DNA from: Ensifer sp. LCM 4579
Lineage (GTDB): Bacteria; Pseudomonadota; Alphaproteobacteria; Rhizobiales; Rhizobiaceae
DNA length: 64,000 nucleotides
Direction: 5' to 3'
NCBI RefSeq assembly: GCF_001854885.1
Contig: NZ_MDDV01000057.1
Location: 245,485-309,484, forward strand
The notes beneath the pieces are model-generated. The model did no database searches. It saw nothing but the letters and a program-made list of their open reading frames with translations, and was not told where the DNA came from. Positions 17,569-24,238 of this stretch are shown here, piece after piece; within the stretch, counting starts at the first letter, position 1; every line of letters begins with the position of its first letter. Made by a program: the position numbers and the translations under genes.

Positions 17569-18495
17569 GTGACGGTCTATCTGCCCATTGCAGAGTTGTC
17601 GGTGAATATTTTCGTCATTCTCGGCATGGGCGCGGCTGTCGGTTTTCTGTCGGGCATGTTCGGGGTTGGCGGCGGGTTCCTGATCACGCCGCTGCTGATC
17701 TTCTACAACATTCCGCCGGTGGTGGCGGTGGCGACCGGCGCCAACCAGGTAGTTGCCTCCTCGATCTCCGGCGCGATCACGCATTTCCGCCGCGGCACGA
17801 TCGACGTCAAGCTCGGTACAGTGCTGCTCGGGGGCGGCCTCGTGGGGGCGACCGTCGGCGTCTGGCTGTTTTCGTTGCTGCGCCGCATGGGCCAGCTCGA
17901 TCTGGTGATCTCTCTGCTCTATGTCGTGCTGCTCGGCTCCGTCGGCGGGTTGATGCTCTGGGAGAGCCTCGGCGCCATGCGCAAGGCTGCCAAGAATCTG
18001 CCGACTGCCTTGCGCCGGCCCGGGCAGCATATCTGGATCCACGGCCTGCCGCTGAAGATGCGCTTCAAGAAGTCGAAAATCTATCTGAGCGTCATTCCGG
18101 TCGCCACGCTCGGCTTCTTGATCGGCATGCTGACCTCGATCATGGGCGTCGGCGGCGGCTTCATCATGGTGCCGGCGATGATCTATCTCTTGCGCATCCC
18201 GACCAATGTCGTCGTCGGCACCTCGCTGTTCCAGATCGTGTTCGTCTCCGCCTACACGGTCCTCGTTCAGGCGTCGACGAACTACACCGTCGATATCGTG
18301 CTCGCCTTCGTGCTGATGATCGCCGGTGTCATCGGGGCGCAATACGGCGTGCGCGTCGGCCAGCGGCTGCGTGGCGAACAGTTGCGGGCGCTGCTGGCGC
18401 TGCTCGTGCTCGCCGTCGGCATCCGTCTCGCCATCGACCTCGTCATTCCGCCGGAGAATGTCTATTCGGTCGTCTCAGGGGGGTTCGGATACTGA
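17569..18495 (+). CDS. TauE/SafE (TSUP) family sulfite/organosulfonate exporter-like membrane protein
   Basis: A 308-residue membrane protein with about eight helices. Two homologous halves each carry the TSUP signature: GFLSGMFGVGGGFLITPLL near residue 26 and IGMLTSIMGVGGGFIMVPAM near 184. Family members move sulfite, sulfoacetate, sulfolactate or similar anions. GTG at 17569 was chosen because MTVYLPIAEL leads straight into the first helix; an in-frame TTG lies 21 bases upstream. It is followed after 60 bases by a TIGR02186 protein, a pairing that suggests a joint function. Confidence 0.88.
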   Translation: MTVYLPIAELSVNIFVILGMGAAVGFLSGMFGVGGGFLITPLLIFYNIPPVVAVATGANQVVASSISGAITHFRRGTIDVKLGTVLLGGGLVGATVGVWLFSLLRRMGQLDLVISLLYVVLLGSVGGLMLWESLGAMRKAAKNLPTALRRPGQHIWIHGLPLKMRFKKSKIYLSVIPVATLGFLIGMLTSIMGVGGGFIMVPAMIYLLRIPTNVVVGTSLFQIVFVSAYTVLVQASTNYTVDIVLAFVLMIAGVIGAQYGVRVGQRLRGEQLRALLALLVLAVGIRLAIDLVIPPENVYSVVSGGFGY

Positions 18496-18555
18496 TGGTC
18501 GCTAGCCCGTATTCAGTTCGCCACAATTTCACGCAGGGCCCAAGGAGTGTGAGAA

Positions 18556-19371
18556 ATGCGGGCTAGCCTCCGCCTTTTGCTGACAGTCCTTGTTCTGGCC
18601 GTCGCCGCGCCGGTCGCGGCGCAGGCGCCGGAGCGGCCCCTGGAGCGGCAGATCACGAGCTTCAACGAAAAGCTGGAGATCGGTATCTCGACCGACGAGA
18701 TCGCCATCACCTCCGACTTTCGCGGCGCGGACCTGACGATTTTCGGCGCCATCGACGGATTCGATCCCAACCTCCTCGCCCAGGGAAAATACAACGTCGT
18801 CGTCACGCTCGAAGGCCCGAAGGACAATGCAACGGTGCGCAAGAAGGAGCGCGTCTTCGGCATCTGGGTCAACATGCAGTCAATGACCTTCGAACTGGTT
18901 CCCGAGGCCTATTCGCTGTCGAGCACGCGCGATATCGCAACGATCGCGCCGCCGCGTGACATTGCCAATATGGGGATCGGCGTCGATCACATGCGCCTGG
19001 TGCCGCTCGGTTTCTTTGGCGACGGCAGCAATCTCGGCGAATTTCGCAATGCCTTCCGGCGCCTGCGGGAGGAAAGCGGCGTCTACCAGCGTGATCCGGG
19101 CGGCGTGCAGTTCATCAGTTCGAGCCTGTTCAAGGCCTCCGTGCGGCTGCCGGCCAACGTGCCGAACGGCATTCACGTCGTGCGCGCCTATCTGTTCCGG
19201 GACGGACTGTTCGTCGCCGCCAAGGCGCTTTCGCTCCGGGTCGTCAAGACCGGCCTCGAACAGGCCATCACCCGGGCCGCGCATGACCAGCCCGTCGCCT
19301 ACGGCCTCCTTGCCGTGGCGCTGGCTGCCATCACCGGCTGGGGTGCAAGCCTGCTCTTCCGAAAGGATTAG
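18556..19371 (+). CDS. TIGR02186 family (Alph_Pro_TM) exported membrane-anchored protein
   Basis: A 271-residue protein of unknown function with a signal peptide (MRASLRLLLTVLVLAVAAPVAAQA) and a C-terminal membrane helix (AYGLLAVALAAITGWGASLLF). The body, expected in the periplasm, is beta-rich with GADLTIFGAIDGFDP, VVVTLEGPKDNATVRKKERV and NGIHVVRAYLFRDGLFVAA. I recognise the alphaproteobacterial TIGR02186 family, typically encoded next to a TauE/SafE transporter as here. Its stop TAG is the first three bases of the 19369-19416 palindrome. Confidence 0.82.
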   Translation: MRASLRLLLTVLVLAVAAPVAAQAPERPLERQITSFNEKLEIGISTDEIAITSDFRGADLTIFGAIDGFDPNLLAQGKYNVVVTLEGPKDNATVRKKERVFGIWVNMQSMTFELVPEAYSLSSTRDIATIAPPRDIANMGIGVDHMRLVPLGFFGDGSNLGEFRNAFRRLREESGVYQRDPGGVQFISSSLFKASVRLPANVPNGIHVVRAYLFRDGLFVAAKALSLRVVKTGLEQAITRAAHDQPVAYGLLAVALAAITGWGASLLFRKD

Positions 19372-19416
19372 CGCATCGGCCCGAAATTCGGAACCGATGT
19401 TCGGGCCGATGCGCTA
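19369..19416. repeat. RIME-like palindrome; shared stop codons and likely bidirectional terminator
   Basis: TAGCGCATCGGCCCGAA (19369-19385) and its exact complement TTCGGGCCGATGCGCTA (19400-19416) form a 17-bp stem with a 14-nt loop. The outermost TAG on each strand is the stop codon of the gene entering from that side (TIGR02186 on plus, LysR on minus). The sequence matches one half of the full repeats at 7657 and 21424. Confidence 0.88.
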
Positions 19417-20361
19417 GACGTCGGAGGTCTTTCCCGCTTCGCAGGGGTCCTGGAGCCCCACCTGAGCTTTTGCCTCACTCAACAGCCAATTGCCGAGGCA
19501 GCTGACAGGTTGGCTTGCCCGCGCAGGCCTGACTAGGCAGTAGCCGCGGTCGCGGACCTCGAGAGTGGGGCCGACGGGCACCAGAAGGCCCGAGGAAATG
19601 TGTTCATCGACGAGGCCCTTCCACCCAATCGCGATGCCCTGGCCGCCGACGGCGGCCTGCACGACGAGCGAATAGGTGTTGAAGCTGAGATCGACATGTC
19701 CCGACTGCACGTCTCTGACCGCCTTGAAATGCGATAAATAGGTGCGCCATTCGAACCAGGGCGAAGGCGCCGAACTGTCGAGGTGGATCAAGGTCGATCT
19801 TGCGAGCGACGAGACATCTCCGAAGGGGCCGTTCTGTTCGGCGAAAGCGGGGGTGCATACGGGCGTGACCGCTTCCGGCAAGAGCAATATGGCATCGTCG
19901 CCGAAGTCGCGCTGCGCGCCGAAAGCGACGGCGATGTCGTTGTCCCCCAAGAGGTCCCGCTGAAGCCTTTGCGTCGCGACGATCTGGATGTCCAACTCCG
20001 GATATAGAAGCCGGAAAGCATGCATTCGAGGCATCAGCCAGAGCGACGCAAATGCGTAATCCGTCAGCAACCGGATCGTCGATCTTTCCTGGTCGGAGCG
20101 AAAAGCGCCAACGGCATCGTCGATTTCGTCGACCGCCCGTTTCGCAATGTCGTAAAGCCTCTGGCCCGCGGGCGTGAGTTCGACACCCCGGTGGACGCGG
20201 GTCAGCAGATCCACTCCGATCTGATCCTCTATGCGTCGAATTTGATAGCTGATCGCCGGCTGCGAAATTCCAAGCGCAGCCGCAGCGGATGTCAGGTTGC
20301 CACGCTTTGCCACCTCCACGAAAAGCCGCAGCCAGCCGAGATCAACCACCCTCTGTCTCAT
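19414..20361 (-). CDS. LysR family regulator, probable choline-sulfate utilization regulator
   Basis: A 315-residue LysR regulator with the helix-turn-helix at about residues 8-60 (LRLFVEVAKRGNLTSAAAALGISQPAISYQIRRIE) and a periplasmic-binding-like effector domain (LLTDYAFASLWLMPRM onward). It is divergent from a choline-binding protein and betC across 95 bases, matching the choline-sulfate utilization transcription factor family (TIGR03418). The likely inducer is choline sulfate or choline. Its stop codon lies in the palindrome at 19369-19416. Confidence 0.85.
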   Translation of the reverse strand: MRQRVVDLGWLRLFVEVAKRGNLTSAAAALGISQPAISYQIRRIEDQIGVDLLTRVHRGVELTPAGQRLYDIAKRAVDEIDDAVGAFRSDQERSTIRLLTDYAFASLWLMPRMHAFRLLYPELDIQIVATQRLQRDLLGDNDIAVAFGAQRDFGDDAILLLPEAVTPVCTPAFAEQNGPFGDVSSLARSTLIHLDSSAPSPWFEWRTYLSHFKAVRDVQSGHVDLSFNTYSLVVQAAVGGQGIAIGWKGLVDEHISSGLLVPVGPTLEVRDRGYCLVRPARASQPVSCLGNWLLSEAKAQVGLQDPCEAGKTSDV

Positions 20362-20456
20362 AGAAAAACCTTATTGGAAAGATCAAGAAAACCCGACTTC
20401 ACAGAGATTTAGAATAGCGGCACGAATACGGAAATCAAATAATTCAGGGGAGTAAC

Positions 20457-21407
20457 ATGATGATGAATTCAGTCAGCACTCGCTTCGCCTTGGGGCTGTT
20501 TCTGTCGCTTGCCGGTATGGCGCCAGTCCAGGCCGCGGAGGACGAGGCCTGCAAGGTGATCCGCATGTCTGACCCGGGCTGGACGGACATCACTGCAACG
20601 AATGCCGTCGCGAGCGTCCTGCTCGAGGCACTTGGCTATGAGCCCGACATCAAGACGCTCTCCGTGCCTATCGGCTACGAGTCGATGAAGAACGGGGATA
20701 TCGACGTCTTCCTCGGCAACTGGATGCCGGCCCAGAACGCTTTCATCGAGGACCTGAAGAAGGCTGACGCCGTCGAGATCGTCAATCGCAACCTCGAAGG
20801 GGCAAAGTTCACGCTGGCTGTGCCTTCCTATGTCGCGGAACGCGGCATCAAGGACTTCTCCGATCTCCAGAAGCATGGTGAAGAGTTCGAGCGCCTGATC
20901 TATGGTATCGAGACGGGGGCACCGGCCAATGCCAGCATCGAAAAAATGATCGGAGCAAATGATTTCGGGCTTGGAGACTGGCAGTTGCTCCAGTCGAGCG
21001 AACAGGCGATGCTGGCCCAGGTGGACCGCGCTGCACAGAAGGGGGCGGCAATCGTCTTTCTCGCCTGGGCGCCGCATCCCATGAACAACCGTTTTGATAT
21101 CACCTATCTTTCCGGTGGCGACGCCTATTTCGGGCCCAATTACGGTGGCGCGGAGGTCTATACGCTTGCGCGGACCGGCTGGACGAAGATGTGCCCCAAC
21201 GGAGCCACCTTGTTCAAGAATCTGACCTTCGACATGGCAATGGAAAACACGCTGATGGGCAAGATCCTGGAAGGCGACGAACCGAAGGAAGCCGCAGCGG
21301 CTTGGCTCAGCGAAAACCCGCAATCGCTCGACAAGTGGCTCGCGGGCGTTACGACCGTCGACGGCGGTCCCGGATTGGACAGCGTCAAGGCCTCTCTCGG
21401 ACTCTAA
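20457..21407 (+). CDS. choline-type ABC transporter substrate-binding protein (ChoX/OpuAC family)
   Basis: A 316-residue periplasmic binding protein with a signal peptide (about 1-27, ending PVQAAEDE). It resembles S. meliloti ChoX: W42 and D44 in DPGWTDITATNAV, W89 in VFLGNWMPAQN and W204 in FLAWAPHP fall where ChoX has its aromatic cage, while the position of the cage tyrosine appears to be F118. An AGGGGAG ribosome-binding site precedes ATG 20457. No permease or ATPase gene follows, so it must share a transporter encoded elsewhere. It is upstream of betC with a RIME-like repeat in between. Confidence 0.88.
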   Translation: MMMNSVSTRFALGLFLSLAGMAPVQAAEDEACKVIRMSDPGWTDITATNAVASVLLEALGYEPDIKTLSVPIGYESMKNGDIDVFLGNWMPAQNAFIEDLKKADAVEIVNRNLEGAKFTLAVPSYVAERGIKDFSDLQKHGEEFERLIYGIETGAPANASIEKMIGANDFGLGDWQLLQSSEQAMLAQVDRAAQKGAAIVFLAWAPHPMNNRFDITYLSGGDAYFGPNYGGAEVYTLARTGWTKMCPNGATLFKNLTFDMAMENTLMGKILEGDEPKEAAAAWLSENPQSLDKWLAGVTTVDGGPGLDSVKASLGL

Positions 21408-21423
21408 GCCGACTTGCGTGACT

Positions 21424-21528
21424 GCCAGCGCCGCGCGTCCTTTCAGACGCGCAAAGGTCGCTGTAACTCTTGAAACTGCGCATCGCACTTCCGAACAACG
21501 GGTACGATTGTCGGGCCGATGCGCTAGA
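21424..21528. repeat. RIME-like repeat, full length, between choX-like gene and betC
   Basis: It reads CAGCGCCGCGCGTC-ctttc-AGACGCGCAAAGGTCGCTG, then a second palindrome running from TGCGCATCG to GGGCCGATGCGCTAG. The same two units occur in reverse order at 7657-7762. Its hairpins lie inside the presumed choX-betC transcription unit, 17 bases before betC, and could alter relative expression. Confidence 0.82.
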
Positions 21529-21544
21529 CTGAAGGAAGAATCCA

Positions 21545-23056
21545 ATGACGCGGCCAAACATCCTGATCCTGATGGTCGACCAGTTCAACGGAACTCTGTT
21601 TCCCGATGGTCCCGCCGATTTTCTGCATGCGCCTCATCTCAGGGCCTTGGCAGAGCGCTCGGTTCGCTTTGCCAATACCTACACCGCCAGCCCGCTTTGC
21701 GCTCCGGCACGGGCGTCCTTCATGTCCGGTCAACTCCCGAGCCGCACACGCGTCTACGACAACGCTGCCGAATTTGCCTCGGACATACCGACCTATGCGC
21801 ACCACCTCAGGGCCGCAGGATATCAGACTTGCCTCTCGGGAAAGATGCATTTCGTCGGCCCCGATCAGCTGCATGGTTTCGAGGAGCGGTTGACGACGGA
21901 TATCTATCCGGCGGATTTCGGCTGGACGCCGGACTACCGTAAGCCGGGGGAGCGCATCGACTGGTGGTATCACAATCTCGGCTCCGTTACGGGTGCCGGG
22001 GTAGCCGAGATCACCAACCAGATGGAATACGACGACGAGGTTGCCTACAACGCAACCCGCAAGCTCTACGATCTTGCGCGCGGGAATGACGATCGACCGT
22101 GGAGCCTGACGGTCAGCTTCACCCATCCGCACGATCCCTATGTCGCTCGCAAGCGCTTCTGGGATCTCTATGAAGGTTGCCCTGCACTTGACCCGAAGAT
22201 CGGGCCCATTCCTTTCGAGCAGCAGGACCCGCATTCCCGGCGCCTCCTGGAGGCTTGCGACTACCGGTCATTCGACATTTCGGCGGATGACGTACGGCGC
22301 GCACGGCGCGGATACTTCGCCAGCATCTCCTACGTGGACGAGAAACTCGGCGAGATTCTCGACGTGCTCGAGCGGACCGGCATGGCCGAGAATACCGCCA
22401 TATTGTTCGTATCGGACCATGGCGACATGCTGGGCGAACGTGGCCTCTGGTTCAAGATGAGCTTCTTCGAAGGCTCGGCGCGCGTGCCTTTGATGATCTC
22501 GGCGCCTGGCTGGAAGCCCGGCAGGATTGACGTACCGGTGTCGACGCTCGACGTAACGCCGACGGTCGCCTCCATCGCCGGCTTGGACATCGCTTCGATC
22601 CTCCCCTGGACCGACGGCGAAAATCTCGCGCCGGTGGTGCGTGGTGAGATCGACCGGGGTCCCGTGCCGATGGAATATGCGGCAGAAGGGTCTGTGGCGC
22701 CGCTCGTTGGACTGCGATCGGGAGCATACAAATTGACGCTCTGCGACAAGGACCCGCCGCTGCTGTTCGACGTCAATTCCGACCCTGACGAATTGACGGA
22801 CCTTGCGCCAAACGCGGATCATAGGGAAGCCCTCGCCGGCTTGCTTGCCGAAGCAAACAAGCGTTGGAGTCTCGCCGCCTTTGACGCTGCGGTGCGTGAA
22901 AGCCAAGCCCGTCGCTGGGTGGTGTATCCGGCGCTGAGGAACGGAGCCTACTACCCGTGGGATTTCCAGCCGTTGCAGAAGGCTTCCGAGCGATACATGC
23001 GCAACCACATGGATCTCAACGTGCTGGAGGAAAGGCAGCGGTTTCCCCGAGAGTGA
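21545..23056 (+). CDS. betC: choline-sulfatase
   Basis: A 503-residue sulfatase that hydrolyses choline-O-sulfate (and phosphocholine poorly) to choline, which feeds glycine betaine synthesis and carbon use. C52 in SPLCAPARASFMSG is the residue converted to formylglycine (the C-x-A/P-x-R motif). Metal ligands are suggested by ILMVDQFNG at the N-terminus and SDHGDMLGERGLW in the middle. The C-terminal AAFDAAVRESQARRWVV and PWDFQP are typical of BetC. GAAGGAAG precedes the ATG. The cytoplasmic location is inferred from the lack of a signal peptide. Confidence 0.94.
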   Translation: MTRPNILILMVDQFNGTLFPDGPADFLHAPHLRALAERSVRFANTYTASPLCAPARASFMSGQLPSRTRVYDNAAEFASDIPTYAHHLRAAGYQTCLSGKMHFVGPDQLHGFEERLTTDIYPADFGWTPDYRKPGERIDWWYHNLGSVTGAGVAEITNQMEYDDEVAYNATRKLYDLARGNDDRPWSLTVSFTHPHDPYVARKRFWDLYEGCPALDPKIGPIPFEQQDPHSRRLLEACDYRSFDISADDVRRARRGYFASISYVDEKLGEILDVLERTGMAENTAILFVSDHGDMLGERGLWFKMSFFEGSARVPLMISAPGWKPGRIDVPVSTLDVTPTVASIAGLDIASILPWTDGENLAPVVRGEIDRGPVPMEYAAEGSVAPLVGLRSGAYKLTLCDKDPPLLFDVNSDPDELTDLAPNADHREALAGLLAEANKRWSLAAFDAAVRESQARRWVVYPALRNGAYYPWDFQPLQKASERYMRNHMDLNVLEERQRFPRE

Positions 23057-23092
23057 GGTGCGATGCTCGTGTGATCGCTCTCTTTGAGCCTC

Positions 23093-23120
23093 CGCATCGA
23101 GCTTTCCGAAAATCGGGTAA
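23093..23120. repeat. RIME-like repeat fragment downstream of betC
   Basis: GCATCGAGCTTTCCGAAAATCGG is the reverse complement of part of the repeat at 7657-7708. Only this arm remains. The gap 23057-23262 otherwise shows no feature. Confidence 0.5.
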
Positions 23121-23262
23121 CCGGCTGAAGCGCACGGCATTTCCTTTTGGCCTGTTGCGGTTTATGGAAGCGCGCGACAGTATCGCAGACGGCCCTGACC
23201 GATCGACGCGAACGGGGAGGAGATGGGCCACGGACCCGCTCCCGGAAAAGCAGAGGAAGCCC

Positions 23263-23499
23263 ATGAAGCCGATTTTCGTGCAATTGCAATGCGCCCCCGG
23301 CAAGACCTATGACGTTGCCGACGAGATCTATCGCAAGGAAATCGTCTCGGAGATGTATTCGACCAGCGGTGACTATGACCTGCTTCTGAAGATCTATATC
23401 GAGGAAGGTCAGGACGTCGGCAAGTTCATCAACGACAATATCGCCAGCGTTCCGGGCATCTCCCGTTCCCTGACGACGCTTACCTTTAACGCGTTCTGA
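23263..23499 (+). CDS. stand-alone Lrp/AsnC ligand-binding domain (RAM) protein
   Basis: A 78-residue protein that is only the C-terminal ligand-sensing domain of Lrp/AsnC regulators: FVQLQCAPGKTYDVADEI, TSGDYDLLLKIYIEE and VPGISRSLTTLTFNAF. No helix-turn-helix precedes it in frame, and ATG 23263 fits the family start. Such proteins form ring-like oligomers and may bind amino acids or partner regulators, but the role is unknown. It is convergent with pdeM, six bases away. Confidence 0.85.
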   Translation: MKPIFVQLQCAPGKTYDVADEIYRKEIVSEMYSTSGDYDLLLKIYIEEGQDVGKFINDNIASVPGISRSLTTLTFNAF

Positions 23500-23505
23500 A
23501 GGCCT

Positions 23506-24231
23506 CTATCCGAGCAGGTTGGCGAACCGCACGGAATAGATCCGGTCGCGTCCCATCATATGGGCGACGAGGTGCTGGCGATCGAAGAGCCCATTCATGG
23601 CGCGGTGCCTGAGGTCCAGTCCGCCGGTGGTCACACCGAAGGCGGGCATGAGCAGCCGTTTGCCGTCCGTTGCGAAACAGGGCCTGCGAACCGATCTCTC
23701 CCGGCGCCGCACGGTGGCCGAGGGATGCAGATGGCCGGCGATCTCCCCGACGCCGTCCAGCCTTGCCGGCTCGTGCCGGAAGACGAGTCCCGCATGGCGG
23801 ATCTCGTCCATGGAGGCGCCGGGCAGTCCCTGTGCGCCATCGGGGTCGTGATTGCCGTTGATCCAGATCCACTCGCGGCCTTGTGCCATGGAGCAGATCA
23901 TCTGGCGAAAGTTCTCCGGCATCGCCGCCGATCCGGTTCGATCATGGAAGTTGTCGCCGAGGCTGATCACGGTCGCTGGTTGGTGGCGGGCAATGACCGC
24001 CTCCAGGATGCTGAGCGTCGCGATCGTGTCGTAGGGCGGCAGCATCATGCCGCGGCGGGCGAAGGCGGAGCCTTTTTCCAGGTGAAGGTCGGAGACGACC
24101 AGGGTTCGGCTCTCGGGAAGATAAAGGCCCCCCAGCGCATCGCAGATGGCCGCGACGCCGTGGATCGTCGTGCGCGCCTGGAAAAGAGCGCTCCCAGCCG
24201 GGGCCGATGTCGCGTGGACGAGCCGATGCAT
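23506..24231 (-). CDS. pdeM: ligase-associated DNA damage response endonuclease PdeM
   Basis: A 241-residue calcineurin-like metallophosphoesterase. The five metal motifs are seen: VSDLHLEKG, SLGDNFHD, GNHDPDG, VFRHEPAR (the H before the fifth motif) and IAGHLHPSA. In bacteria this family is encoded with a Lhr-like DExH helicase and often an ATP-dependent DNA ligase and a beta-lactamase-fold exonuclease. Here it follows the helicase by seven bases, so the two form an operon, but the ligase and exonuclease are absent from the window. Confidence 0.9.
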   Translation of the reverse strand: MHRLVHATSAPAGSALFQARTTIHGVAAICDALGGLYLPESRTLVVSDLHLEKGSAFARRGMMLPPYDTIATLSILEAVIARHQPATVISLGDNFHDRTGSAAMPENFRQMICSMAQGREWIWINGNHDPDGAQGLPGASMDEIRHAGLVFRHEPARLDGVGEIAGHLHPSATVRRRERSVRRPCFATDGKRLLMPAFGVTTGGLDLRHRAMNGLFDRQHLVAHMMGRDRIYSVRFANLLG

Positions 24232-24238
24232 TCCTGTC

